Below, piece by piece: positions 17,887 through 26,555 of a stretch of DNA of 64,000 nt. Each line of letters opens with the position of its first letter. Position 1 is the stretch's first letter. The DNA is from Planctomycetota bacterium. GTDB lineage: Bacteria; Planctomycetota; UBA1135. A program made the translations under genes and the position numbers. The stretch covers positions 124,001-188,000 of the forward strand of contig SHNF01000009.1 of NCBI GenBank assembly GCA_004295085.1, read 5' to 3'. The notes under the pieces were generated by a model, which saw only the letters and a program-made list of their open reading frames with translations, was not told the DNA's origin and searched no databases.

Positions 17887-19434
17887 ATGCGCAACCTCTC
17901 CATCTTCCCTCTCCTCGCCATCTCCGTCCTGCCGGCCTTGTCCTCCGGCCTGGCTGCCCAGGCGGGCACCGGCGACTTCAACGGTGACGGCTACCTCGAC
18001 CTCGCGATCGGAGTGCCGGGCGAGACCAACGACGCCGGCGGCGTCGGCATGGCCGGCGGCGTCAACGTCCTCTACGGCTCCGCCAGCGGGTTGAGCGCCA
18101 GCGGCGACCAGCTCTGGGTGCAGAGCGGGATGGCGCTCAGCAACGAGGACGACGATCAGTTCGGCTGGGCGCTGGCCGGCGGCGACTTCAACGGCGACGG
18201 CTACGCCGACCTCGCCATCGGCGCACCGTACGAGGACCTGACCGGAACGGACGAGGGTGCCGTCGCGGTGCTGTACGGCAGCTCGCTCGGGCTCACCGCC
18301 ACTGGCCGCCAGTTCTGGACGCAGAACTCCAGCGGCGTGCTCGATACGGCCGAGTCGGACGACCTCTTCGGCTGGTCGCTGGCGGCCGGCGACTTCAACC
18401 TGGACGGCTACCACGACCTCGCCATCGGCGCACCCGGTGAGGACATCAGCACCGCCGCCGATACCGGCGGCGTCGCCATCCTGTACGGCAGCGCCAGCAA
18501 GCTGACCGCCACGGGTGACCAGTTCTGGACCCAGGGCTCGCTGACCTACAGCGCCAACGAGACCGGGGACCAGTTCGGCTACGCGCTGACCGCGGGCGAC
18601 TTCGGCAAGAGCACCCACCGGGATCTTGCGATTGGCGCGCCCTACGAAGACTGGACCAGCATCACGGACGCGGGAACGGTCAACGTCATCTATGGCAGCG
18701 CCTCCGGCCTGACCGCGACCGGCGCGCAGGGCTTCAACCAGGACACCAGCGGCATCGGCGGCGGGGCCGAGGCCGGCGACACCTTCGGTTTCAGCCTGGC
18801 GGCGGCCAACTTCGGCAACTCCGGCCAGGCGGACCTCGCGATCGGCGTGCCGCACGAGGCGATCGGCAGCGCCACGCTCGCCGGCGCTGTGAACGTGATC
18901 TACGGGGCTTCGCTCGGCCTCACCACGACCGGCAACCAGGTCTGGTACCAGGACGTGACCGGCATCCAGGACACCTCCGAGTTCTTCGACCACTTCGGAT
19001 GGTCGCTGGCTGCCGCCAACTTCGGCAACTCCAGCCACGCGGACCTTGCGATCGGCATCTACGGCGAGGACACCGCCGCTGGCGCCGTGTCGGTCCTCTA
19101 CGGCGGGACCAGCGGCTTGACCGATGCCGGCGACCAGCTCTGGCGGCAGAACACGCTCAACGTCAACGGCACCGGCGGCGACAACCAGGCCTTCGGCTAC
19201 GCGCTCGCGGCCGGCAACTTCGGCAACTCCACCCACGCTGACCTCGCCATCGGCTCCCCCTGGGATGCCGAGCCCACCACCATCTTCAGCTCTTCCGGCG
19301 TGGTGAACGTGCTCTACGGCGGCACCAGCGGCCTGTTCACCACGGGCAACCAGCTCTGGAGCCAGGACAGCAGCGGCATCCTCGGCAGCTCCTACTACTT
19401 CGAATCCTTCGGCCAGGCACTGAGCGGCCGCTAG
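17887..19434 (+). CDS. Secreted FG-GAP (integrin-like beta-propeller) repeat protein
   Basis: A 515-residue exported protein with a signal peptide ending ...SSGLAAQA, then about seven FG-GAP repeats. The first three repeats keep the metal-loop motif (DFNGDGYLDLAIG and variants). The later ones replace it with N-F-G-N-S-x-x-A-D-L-A-I-G, keeping the strand but losing the acidic ligands. It is a paralogue of the protein at 14365-15882 with a different signal peptide. Gene order FG-GAP, PD40, FG-GAP suggests a locus of surface propeller proteins. Confidence 0.84.
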   Translation: MRNLSIFPLLAISVLPALSSGLAAQAGTGDFNGDGYLDLAIGVPGETNDAGGVGMAGGVNVLYGSASGLSASGDQLWVQSGMALSNEDDDQFGWALAGGDFNGDGYADLAIGAPYEDLTGTDEGAVAVLYGSSLGLTATGRQFWTQNSSGVLDTAESDDLFGWSLAAGDFNLDGYHDLAIGAPGEDISTAADTGGVAILYGSASKLTATGDQFWTQGSLTYSANETGDQFGYALTAGDFGKSTHRDLAIGAPYEDWTSITDAGTVNVIYGSASGLTATGAQGFNQDTSGIGGGAEAGDTFGFSLAAANFGNSGQADLAIGVPHEAIGSATLAGAVNVIYGASLGLTTTGNQVWYQDVTGIQDTSEFFDHFGWSLAAANFGNSSHADLAIGIYGEDTAAGAVSVLYGGTSGLTDAGDQLWRQNTLNVNGTGGDNQAFGYALAAGNFGNSTHADLAIGSPWDAEPTTIFSSSGVVNVLYGGTSGLFTTGNQLWSQDSSGILGSSYYFESFGQALSGR

Positions 19435-19455
19435 GCCTTCGATCGAGACCCGGCG

Positions 19456-19486
19456 GCATGGCGGACGCGATTGTGATCCGCCATGC
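19456..19486. terminator. Hairpin between convergent FG-GAP and ftsK genes
   Basis: A perfect 10-bp stem, GCATGGCGGA (19456-19465) with TCCGCCATGC (19477-19486), and an 11-nt loop. It lies 22 bp after the FG-GAP stop and 10 bp before the ftsK stop, and could terminate transcription from both sides. There is no long T-tract. Confidence 0.6.
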
Positions 19487-19495
19487 ACCCGGCGT

Positions 19496-22066
19496 CTATT
19501 CAGACTTCTCCGGCGCGGTTTTCTGCGCCTCCCACTGCTCCAGCGTCAGGAGCACGTCGCGGGCCTTGGAGCCGGTGAAGGGGCCGAGCACGTTCTGCTC
19601 GGTCATGATGTCGATGAGGCGGCTGGCGCGGGTGTAGCCGATGCTGAGGGCGCGCTGGAGGAGTGAGGCGGAGCCGCGCCCGCTCTGGAGGATGATGCGC
19701 ACCGCGTCCTCGTACAGCGGGTCGTCCACGCCGCCCTCGGCGGCTGCGCCCTTCTGCTGCATCAGCTCTTCCAGGAACTCGGGCTTGCCGTTCTGGCGCA
19801 GGTGGTCGCAGATGTCGCGCACCTCGGGCTCGCTCACGAACGAGCCCTGGCCGCGCACCATGGCGCTGGCGCCGGGCGGGCGGTACAGGAAGTCGCCGTT
19901 GCCGAGCAGGTCCTCGGCGCCGCCCTCGTCCAGGATCACGCGGCTGTCCACGGCCGAGGTGACCTTGAAGGCCAGGCGCACCGGCAGGTTCATCTTGATC
20001 AGGCCGGTGACCACGTCGGTGCTGGGCCGCTGGGTGGCGACCAGCAGGTGGATGCCGGCGGCGCGCGCCTTGGCGGCCAGGCGGCTGACGGCGATCTCCA
20101 CCTCCTTGGCGGAGACCAGCATCATGTCGGCCAGCTCGTCGATGACCAGGACGAACAGAGGCAAGGCGTCCGGGAACTCCTCGGGGTCGTAGTCCTCGCC
20201 CAGGCGCTCCTTGAGCTGGCGCCGGCCCAGCCCGTTGTAATCGGCGATGTTGCGCACCCCCGCCAGCTTGAACATGTGCAGGCGGTCCTCCATCTGGCGG
20301 GTGGCCCATTCCAGCACGTAGGGCGCGCGCTTCATGTCGGTGACCACCGGGCACAGGAGGTGCGGAATGTCGCGGTAGAGCTGCAGCTCGACCTGCTTGG
20401 GGTCGATGAGCACCATGCGCATCTGTTCGGGCCGGCGCGTCAGCAGCCACGAGCACAGGATGGAGTTCAGGCACACCGACTTGCCGGACCCCGTCGTGCC
20501 CGCGATCAGCATGTGCGGCATGACGGTCAAGTCCTCGACCGCGGGACGGCCCAGAGTGTCGCGCCCCAGCATCATGGGCAGCTTGACCCGCTCCCAGGAC
20601 ATGTCCACCTCCTCGAACACGTCCTTGAGGCGCACGGTCTCGCGCTTGAGGTTGGGCACCTCGATCCCGACCGTGCTGCGGCCCGGCAGAGGATAGACGA
20701 TGCGCACGCCGTGGCTGCCCAGGGACACGCCCAGGTCGTCGCGCTGGTTCTTCAAGCGTTTCACGCTGACGCCGCTGGCGAGCTGCACCTCGAACAGCGT
20801 GAGCGTCGGCCCGCGCTCGGCGCCGACCACGCGCGCCTCCAGGCCGAAGTCGTCGAACACCTTCTGCAGGCGGCGGCCCAGGCTGTCGATCTCGGTCTGG
20901 AGCGAAGCGCGGTCGCGCCGCTCGCCGCCCTTGAGGATCGCCGTGGGCGGCAGCGACTTGAGGCTTGGCTTCGCCACGCGCAGCCGCGGCGCCGGGGCTT
21001 GCTCCGCTCCCGGTTCGGAGGCGTCCTCCGCGACCTCCGCCGGCGGCGCTTCGCTCGCGACGCCGGCTCCCTCGTCCTCCGCAACTTCTTCCCCCTCCCA
21101 GAGGCGCGCGGGAGCCGTAGCGCGGTCTTGCGCGTGCGGGCGCGTGACCGCCGACGCCACGGCGGGCGCGCCGGCCGGCGCCACCGCCAGCGCCGCCTGG
21201 TTCTCCAGCCGCTCTTCCGCAGGGTGGAACGGCCGCAGCAGCCCCACGAAGCCGAGCCACAGCCGGCGCAGGCCCGTGGCGGCGCGCTCCTTGGTGCGGG
21301 CGGCGTCGGTGCGGATGGCCGGCGCTTCCGCGGAGAGCGGCAGCTTCGGCTGGCGCCAGGCGGCGGCCCGCGCCAGCAGGTCGCGCGCCAGAGGCACAAA
21401 GCCCCACTCGGTGGCCATGAGCAGGGCCAGGAGGCCGGTCAGGGCCAGCAGCAGCGCCACGCCGAAGGCGCCCAGGGCCGCCTGCAGCGGCGGGAAAGCC
21501 GAGCGGCCCATCCAGCCTCCGACGCCGAGCGGGAAGGAGCGATCCGGCGGCCGCTCCTGCGCCAGTCCGCCGGCAGCCACCGCCACGGTGCAGGTCAGGA
21601 TCACCACCCCCAGGGTGCGCAAGGCGGCGGCGCCGCGCGGCCGTCCCGCGAGCGCAGCGACTCCCCAGAAGGCGCCGAACAGCGGCGGCAGATAAGCGCC
21701 GAGCCCGAGGAACATCAGGAGCAGGTGCGCCAGGTTGTAGCCGATGCTGCCGCAGGCGTTCTCGTCCGGATCGCCGCGCTCGTAGTCGAACAAGGCCACG
21801 AACACGAACAGAGAGCCCGCGGCCAGAAGCAGCATCTTGGCGGGCTGGCCGTGCTCGCCCCGGAACCATGCCGAGATGCGCCGGAACACCCAGGCCACCA
21901 GGGCCGCAAACGCCATGCACAGCAGGCCCAGCCAGCCGAGCACGGTGCGCAAGCCCTCCCACACGAACCCGCCGTGCGCTGTGAGGGCGGCTCCGGACCG
22001 GTGACTCCGCTTTCCCGCCACGATTGGCCGTCCATCGTACGCAGGAGGGTCCGGCGGTTTCCACAA
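19496..22066 (-). CDS. ftsK: DNA translocase FtsK
   Basis: An inner-membrane, septum-located DNA pump of up to 856 residues. The N-terminal part has about four to five membrane spans (about 35-240). A linker rich in Ala, Glu and Pro (about 250-380) precedes the motor domain with Walker A GTTGSGKS and Walker B LFVLVIDELADM. The C-terminal gamma winged helix (about 780-845, SIGYTRASRLIDIMTEQNVL) reads orienting sequences on DNA. The start is uncertain: the longest frame begins with TTG at 22066, while a GTG at 21964 follows a weak GGCGGG site and directly precedes the first membrane span. It is the last gene of the nine-gene minus-strand run. Confidence 0.92.
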   Translation of the reverse strand: MWKPPDPPAYDGRPIVAGKRSHRSGAALTAHGGFVWEGLRTVLGWLGLLCMAFAALVAWVFRRISAWFRGEHGQPAKMLLLAAGSLFVFVALFDYERGDPDENACGSIGYNLAHLLLMFLGLGAYLPPLFGAFWGVAALAGRPRGAAALRTLGVVILTCTVAVAAGGLAQERPPDRSFPLGVGGWMGRSAFPPLQAALGAFGVALLLALTGLLALLMATEWGFVPLARDLLARAAAWRQPKLPLSAEAPAIRTDAARTKERAATGLRRLWLGFVGLLRPFHPAEERLENQAALAVAPAGAPAVASAVTRPHAQDRATAPARLWEGEEVAEDEGAGVASEAPPAEVAEDASEPGAEQAPAPRLRVAKPSLKSLPPTAILKGGERRDRASLQTEIDSLGRRLQKVFDDFGLEARVVGAERGPTLTLFEVQLASGVSVKRLKNQRDDLGVSLGSHGVRIVYPLPGRSTVGIEVPNLKRETVRLKDVFEEVDMSWERVKLPMMLGRDTLGRPAVEDLTVMPHMLIAGTTGSGKSVCLNSILCSWLLTRRPEQMRMVLIDPKQVELQLYRDIPHLLCPVVTDMKRAPYVLEWATRQMEDRLHMFKLAGVRNIADYNGLGRRQLKERLGEDYDPEEFPDALPLFVLVIDELADMMLVSAKEVEIAVSRLAAKARAAGIHLLVATQRPSTDVVTGLIKMNLPVRLAFKVTSAVDSRVILDEGGAEDLLGNGDFLYRPPGASAMVRGQGSFVSEPEVRDICDHLRQNGKPEFLEELMQQKGAAAEGGVDDPLYEDAVRIILQSGRGSASLLQRALSIGYTRASRLIDIMTEQNVLGPFTGSKARDVLLTLEQWEAQKTAPEKSE

Positions 22067-22115
22067 TTGCCGTCCGGAAATGCCCCGCTTGTGGTGGTTT
22101 AGGAACAGCGGCTGG

Positions 22116-22748
22116 CTAGACCTTGGGGCTGCGGCGCGGGCCGAACAGGCAGCGGACCAGGCGGCGGGCCAGCACTTCCTTGGCGGCGGGCCCGAGTCGG
22201 GCCTCGCCCCCGTCCGCGCGCAGCAGCTGCAGCGTGGCGCGTGCCGCGCCCTGCGCGCGCGGCCCGTTCAGGACGATGGCGTCCAGGTTCTTGCCGCGGA
22301 GCTTGCGCCAGGCTTCCTGCCGCCCGTCGCCGCTCTCCAGCGCAAAGCCGACAGCCAGCCTGCGGCCCTTGGTGCGCGCCAGGGTGGCGAGGATGTCGGG
22401 ATTCGCCACCAGCTCCAGGGTCGTCGCGGCGTCCCCGCGCTTGAGCTTGACCGCCGCGGCGCGCGCAGGACGCCAGTCGGCCACGGCCGCGACGGCGACC
22501 ACGGCGTCGCAATTGCGCCAGTGGCGGCGGCACGCGGCCAGCATCTCGCGCGCGGTTTCCACCCGCACCACGCTGGCTCCTGCCGGCGGGCGCAGGGCGG
22601 TGGGTCCGGTCACCAGCACGACCTTGTGTCCGGCGCGCAGCAGTGCGCGCGCCACCGCGTAGCCCATGCGCCCGCTGCTGCGGTTGCTCAGGTAGCGCAC
22701 AGGGTCCAGCGGCTCCCGCGTCGGTCCGGCGGTCACCAGGACGCGCAT
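22116..22748 (-). CDS. coaB: Phosphopantothenate-cysteine ligase (separate CoaB)
   Basis: A 210-residue enzyme that joins 4'-phosphopantothenate to cysteine in coenzyme A synthesis. It matches only the C-terminal half of the usual bifunctional CoaBC: VLVTAGPTREPLDPVRYLSN and RSSGRMGYAVARAL at the N-terminus, then AVVAVAAVADWRPA, the VKLK strand, and a loop like NPDILATLA. The ATG at 22748 lies 2 bp after the coaC stop, so the two halves are adjacent, translationally coupled, but separate proteins. Confidence 0.87.
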   Translation of the reverse strand: MRVLVTAGPTREPLDPVRYLSNRSSGRMGYAVARALLRAGHKVVLVTGPTALRPPAGASVVRVETAREMLAACRRHWRNCDAVVAVAAVADWRPARAAAVKLKRGDAATTLELVANPDILATLARTKGRRLAVGFALESGDGRQEAWRKLRGKNLDAIVLNGPRAQGAARATLQLLRADGGEARLGPAAKEVLARRLVRCLFGPRRSPKV

Positions 22749-22750
22749 CC

Positions 22751-23290
22751 CTAGCTCAGCGCCCGCCCGATCGCGGACACGATCGCGTCCGGCTCGGACA
22801 TGCGGCCCAGGCCTTCCTCGCCGCAGGCGGTCGGCCCGGCCACGGGCCCGATGCGGGTCCAGCCGTCGCGCTCGAGTTGGGCGACGTTGCGCGCCACCGC
22901 CGGATGCTTCCACATCTCCGGGTTCATGGCCGGCACGAACAGGCGCGGCTTGTGCTGCTCGAAGGCCAGCGCCAGCGAGCCGAGCAGGTCCGGCGCCAGG
23001 CCCTGCGCCAGCACGGCGATGCGTCCGGCGCTGGCCGGGACGACGATCAGGAGCTGCGCGCGCCGCGCCAGGTGGATGTGATCCATGCCGTCGGCGCTCT
23101 CGGGCTCCCACTCGCTGCTGAGCGCGCGCCGCCCGGTCACGGTCGCGAACTGGAGGGGGGTCACGAGCTTCGTCGCGCCCGGCGTGAGCACGGTGGTCAC
23201 GCCGTGGCCGGCCCTGGTGAGCGCGGAGCACACGGCCACGGCCTTGAAGCAGGCGGCGGAGGCGGAAACGCCGACGAGGATCTCGCTCAT
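22751..23290 (-). CDS. coaC: Phosphopantothenoylcysteine decarboxylase (separate CoaC)
   Basis: A 179-residue flavoprotein that decarboxylates 4'-phosphopantothenoylcysteine in coenzyme A synthesis. It has the N-terminal FMN-binding GVSASAACFKA loop, the catalytic-histidine segment MDHIHLARRAQLLIVVPASA, and the substrate clamp PAMNPEMWKHPAV with its conserved Asn. It covers only the N-terminal half of CoaBC. It overlaps gmk by 4 bp. In many genomes gmk, rpoZ and coaBC are contiguous; here rpoZ is absent from that position. Confidence 0.88.
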   Translation of the reverse strand: MSEILVGVSASAACFKAVAVCSALTRAGHGVTTVLTPGATKLVTPLQFATVTGRRALSSEWEPESADGMDHIHLARRAQLLIVVPASAGRIAVLAQGLAPDLLGSLALAFEQHKPRLFVPAMNPEMWKHPAVARNVAQLERDGWTRIGPVAGPTACGEEGLGRMSEPDAIVSAIGRALS

Positions 23291-23850
23291 GGCAGCCCCA
23301 GGAAGCGTTCCACTTCCGTGGCCATGCGGTCGAAGTCGTCGTTGATCACGACCAGATCGTAGTCGTGCGCCCGTGCCATCTCCTCGCGGGCGATGGCCAG
23401 CCGCTCGCGGATCTGCTCCTCGCTCTCGCTGTTCCGGTCGCGCAGGCGCCGCTCCAGTTCGGCCAGGGAGGGCGCCTGCACAAAGATGGAGACCTGCGGC
23501 AGGCCGCTGCGGCGCACCTGTTCGGCGCCTTGCACGTCGATCTCCAGGACCAGGTCGTGGCCGGAGCGCAACGCCTGCTCGACTTCGGAGCGCAGTGTTC
23601 CGTAGCGGCGGTCGTGCACGCGTGCGTGCTCCAGGAAGTCGCCGGCGGCCACGCGGCGCAGAAACTCGTCCTCGGCGAGGAAGTGGTAGTCGCGCCCGTC
23701 CACCTCACCGGGACGCGGGGCGCGCGTGGTGGCCGAGACCGAGAAGGCGACGCCGGGGTGGCGCACCAGGCGCTGCCACAGGCTGGACTTGCCGGCGCCG
23801 GAAGGCCCGGAGACGACGATCAGGCGGCCGCGGCTCGGCTGCACGCTCAC
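23287..23850 (-). CDS. gmk: Guanylate kinase
   Basis: A 187-residue cytoplasmic enzyme that phosphorylates GMP to GDP. The P-loop is VVSGPSGAGKSSL (about residues 12-24), followed by SATTRAPRPGEVDGRDYHF, which binds GMP, and EIDVQGAEQVR. The start is a GTG at 23850 overlapping the yicC stop (GTGA). A second GTG two codons later is also possible. Its length is slightly below the usual 200-210. Confidence 0.93.
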   Translation of the reverse strand: MSVQPSRGRLIVVSGPSGAGKSSLWQRLVRHPGVAFSVSATTRAPRPGEVDGRDYHFLAEDEFLRRVAAGDFLEHARVHDRRYGTLRSEVEQALRSGHDLVLEIDVQGAEQVRRSGLPQVSIFVQAPSLAELERRLRDRNSESEEQIRERLAIAREEMARAHDYDLVVINDDFDRMATEVERFLGLP

Positions 23851-24764
23851 TCGACGTTCGCCGCCTGCTCCTTGAGCTGGGCCACCGCCACCTTCATGCG
23901 CACCACCAGCGCGGAGATCCCTGCGTCCACCGCCTTGTTGCCGAGCGTGGTGACTTCGCGGTGGCATTCCTGGGCCAGGAATTCCAGCTCGCGACCGCAG
24001 GCGCCGCCGTGCGCGAGCAGCGCGCGCACGCGGTCCAGGTGGATGCGCAGGCGCGCGATCTCCTCCTGCACGTCGGCTCGCTCGGCCAGGACCGCCAGCT
24101 CGCGTGTCAAGTCCAGCGGCTCCTTGACGCCGGCGGCAGCCCAGGCCGCCTGGATGCGCTCGCGCGTGCGCCGCGCCACCGCGGCGTTGGCCAGCGGCAG
24201 GCGTGCCAGCACCTGTTCCAGGTCCTGCTCCAGCTGCCGCAGCAAGGCGTCGATCTCGCGCGCCAGGCGCCGGCCCTCGCGTTCGCGCGAGGCCATCAGC
24301 TCGGCCACCGCGGCTGCGGCCGCCGCCAGCGCCGCCTGGCTGACGCCGCGCGCGATGCGCGCGTCCTGCAGGTGCGGCTGCACCGCGCCGGGCAGCGCCA
24401 GCAGCTCGGCCAGGCTCGGATCGCGGCGCTCCAGGCGCAGCGTGCGCTCGGCGGCGCGCCAGGCACGCAGGTAGCCGCGCAGCACCTCGTGATGGATCTG
24501 CGCCGGGCGCAGGTCCAGGATCTCCAGGCGCACGCTGCCCTGAACGTTGCCGCGCTGCAGGCAGCCGCGCAGCAGCTCCTCGATACGCGGCTCCAGTTCC
24601 AGTCCTTCCGGCGGCAGGCGCAGCTTCAGGGCCACGGCCTTGCCGTTGACGCTGCGCAGCTCGACCTCGGCTGCGGCCGCGCGGTTGCGGGCGCGCCCGC
24701 GCCCGTAGCCGGTCATGCTGCGCAAGGGGCTTGCGCCGGACCGGCCGCCGCGGCGCGCCGCCAT
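23847..24764 (-). CDS. yicC: YicC/YloC-family endoribonuclease
   Basis: A 305-residue protein of the YicC family, known in other bacteria as an RNA endonuclease. The family's start S-M-T-G-Y-G-R-G lies at residues 16-23; I kept the ATG at 24764, three bases after the pyrE stop, but an ATG at 24716 would begin exactly at the conserved MTGYG. Further landmarks are VELRSVNGKAVALKLRLP and the C-terminal ECHREVTTLGNKAVDAGIS. It is followed by gmk as in many genomes. Confidence 0.9.
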   Translation of the reverse strand: MAARRGGRSGASPLRSMTGYGRGRARNRAAAAEVELRSVNGKAVALKLRLPPEGLELEPRIEELLRGCLQRGNVQGSVRLEILDLRPAQIHHEVLRGYLRAWRAAERTLRLERRDPSLAELLALPGAVQPHLQDARIARGVSQAALAAAAAAVAELMASREREGRRLAREIDALLRQLEQDLEQVLARLPLANAAVARRTRERIQAAWAAAGVKEPLDLTRELAVLAERADVQEEIARLRIHLDRVRALLAHGGACGRELEFLAQECHREVTTLGNKAVDAGISALVVRMKVAVAQLKEQAANVE

Positions 24765-24767
24765 GGC

Positions 24768-25403
24768 TCAGCGGGATCCGGGACGGCTGCCGGGCTTCAC
24801 CGGCGGCGGCCCCCCGGCGCGGCACAAAGGGCAGTCCTCCGGCGCCCAGCTCGGGATGTCCAGGTCGAGCAGGCGGTGGTACGGCAGCTCGCCGAACGGC
24901 CGCTCCTGGCCGCTGCGGTTCACCAGCGAGGCCACGCCCACGACGCGCGCCTGCGCCGCACGCAGGGCCTCGATGACCTCGTTCACGCTCTTCCCGGTGG
25001 TGACGACGTCTTCGGCCACCAGCACCGGCTCGCCGTGCGCCACGCTGAAGCCGCGGCGCAGCGTGAAGCCCCCCTCGGCAGCGCGCTCCGCGAACAATGC
25101 GCGCGCGCCCAGGGCGCGCCCCAGCTCGTAGGCCAGCGTCACCGCGCCCAGCGCCGGCCCGATGACGGTGGCGCAAGGCCGCGCTTCACCGGTGCGCGCG
25201 CGGATCGCGGCCGCCAGGTCGGCGCACGCGGCCTGCGCCTGGTCCGGGTACTGGAGCAGCAGCGCGCACTGCACGTAGGCGCCGCCGTGGCGGCCCGAGG
25301 ACAGGAGGAAGTGGCCGTCCAGCAGCGCGCGGCTGTCGCGCAGGGCCCGGAGCAGGCGTTCCGCCGCGGCCGTGCTCGTGCTCGCGCTCGCGCTCGTGCT
25401 CAC
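24768..25403 (-). CDS. pyrE: Orotate phosphoribosyltransferase
   Basis: A 211-residue cytoplasmic enzyme making orotidine-5'-phosphate from orotate and PRPP in pyrimidine synthesis. The PRPP-binding motif VLVAEDVVTTGKSVNEVI is complete. The substrate region GHFLLSSGRHGG and the hood loop FAERAAEGGFTLRRGF are present. The Ser/Ala/Thr-rich first dozen residues look like a non-conserved extension. The C-terminal tail with DCPLC is seen in many longer PyrE proteins. Confidence 0.93.
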   Translation of the reverse strand: MSTSASASTSTAAAERLLRALRDSRALLDGHFLLSSGRHGGAYVQCALLLQYPDQAQAACADLAAAIRARTGEARPCATVIGPALGAVTLAYELGRALGARALFAERAAEGGFTLRRGFSVAHGEPVLVAEDVVTTGKSVNEVIEALRAAQARVVGVASLVNRSGQERPFGELPYHRLLDLDIPSWAPEDCPLCRAGGPPPVKPGSRPGSR

Positions 25404-25413
25404 GGGCGCCGCG

Positions 25414-25776
25414 CTACTGCGGTTGCTCCGGCGCTCCCCCGCCGTCCTCCGGCGGAGTGCCGGGCGGCGTGGCCGGCGGGCCCAGGTCCGGGATCATCGG
25501 GCTCTGGTTGTCGAAGCCAGGCTCCAGGCCCTCCATGATCGAGCCGCGGTTCGGGTTCAGATTCATCCAGTGGATGCCCAGGGCGCTCAGAAGGAATAGC
25601 GCGAACAAGGCGAAAGTGACCTTGTTGATGCCGCCGGGGCGCACCCCGAAGGCCTCGACTCCGGAGGAGCCGAAGGCGTCGGTGAGGCCGCCGCCCTTGC
25701 CCTCCTGCACCAGCACGATGAGCACCAGCAGTAGGGAGGTGAAGACCAGGAGGACGTAGAGCAGGACTTCCAGCAT
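25414..25776 (-). CDS. secG: Preprotein translocase subunit SecG
   Basis: A 120-residue SecYEG subunit with two membrane spans (about 2-22 and 52-72). They are joined by the family loop VLVQEGKGGGLTDAFG plus a second Gly-rich stretch. The tail after residue 85 is Pro/Gly-rich and variable, as in other SecG proteins. It lies 14 bp downstream of tpiA, the common tpiA-secG pair. Confidence 0.92.
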   Translation of the reverse strand: MLEVLLYVLLVFTSLLLVLIVLVQEGKGGGLTDAFGSSGVEAFGVRPGGINKVTFALFALFLLSALGIHWMNLNPNRGSIMEGLEPGFDNQSPMIPDLGPPATPPGTPPEDGGGAPEQPQ

Positions 25777-25790
25777 GGGTAGGCGTGGCC

Positions 25791-26555
25791 TCAGGCGGAC
25801 GGTGCGGCGGCGAGGATCGGACCGAAAGACTCGATGTCCAGCGAGGCGCCGCCCACCAGCAGCCCGTCCACGTCGGGCTGGCCCAGCAGCTCGTCGGCGT
25901 TGCCGGGCTTGACGCTGCCTCCGTACAGGACTGGGGTCCGGGCGGCCATTTCGGCCCCCAGGATACCCGCGAGCAGGCGGCGCACTGCGGCGTGGGCTTC
26001 CTGCGCCACGCGCGGCGTGGCGGTGCGGCCGGTGCCGATGGCCCAGACCGGTTCGTAGGCCACGCTGAAGCGGCCGTGGTGCTCGGCGCGCAGCACGCCG
26101 GCGAGGGCCTGGATCTGGCGCTGCAGGACCTCGAGCGTGCGTTCGCTCTCGCGCTCCTCGAGAGTCTCGCCCACGCACACCATCGCCGCCATGCGGTTGG
26201 CCAGGACCGCGGCCAGCTTGGCGGCGACGCGCGCGTCGGTCTCCCCGAACACGTGGCGGCGCTCGCTGTGCCCGACGAGCACCTGCTGCGCGCCCATGTC
26301 GCGCAGCATCGGCGCGCTGATTTCGCCGGTGAAGGCGCCTTCCTTCATCTCGTGGCAGTTCTGCGCGCCAACCTGCACGTTGCTGCCCTTGAGATTGCGG
26401 CGCACGATCTCCAGGTGCACGAAGGCGGGGAACACGACGCAGCGGCGGCCGTCCGCCTGCCCCTGGGCCGCGGCGACGGCGCGCGCCAGCGCGGCCGCGC
26501 GGCGGCGGGTCAGGTGCATCTTCCAGTTGCCGGCGATGATGGGCATGCGGCTCAT
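25791..26555 (-). CDS. tpiA: Triosephosphate isomerase
   Basis: A 254-residue TIM-barrel enzyme of glycolysis and gluconeogenesis. It has the N-terminal IIAGNWKMHL, the catalytic His in VLVGHSERRHVFGE, the catalytic Glu in VAYEPVWAIGTGRTA (loop 6 follows), and the phosphate-binding VLYGGSVKPGN. The ATG at 26555 overlaps the aroF stop by 4 bp. Confidence 0.96.
   Translation of the reverse strand: MSRMPIIAGNWKMHLTRRRAAALARAVAAAQGQADGRRCVVFPAFVHLEIVRRNLKGSNVQVGAQNCHEMKEGAFTGEISAPMLRDMGAQQVLVGHSERRHVFGETDARVAAKLAAVLANRMAAMVCVGETLEERESERTLEVLQRQIQALAGVLRAEHHGRFSVAYEPVWAIGTGRTATPRVAQEAHAAVRRLLAGILGAEMAARTPVLYGGSVKPGNADELLGQPDVDGLLVGGASLDIESFGPILAAAPSA

Noticed and set aside
17200..19488. A 762-codon minus-strand open frame
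   Set aside because: It is the shadow of the second FG-GAP gene and the end of the PD40-like gene; codon use is typical only on the plus strand.
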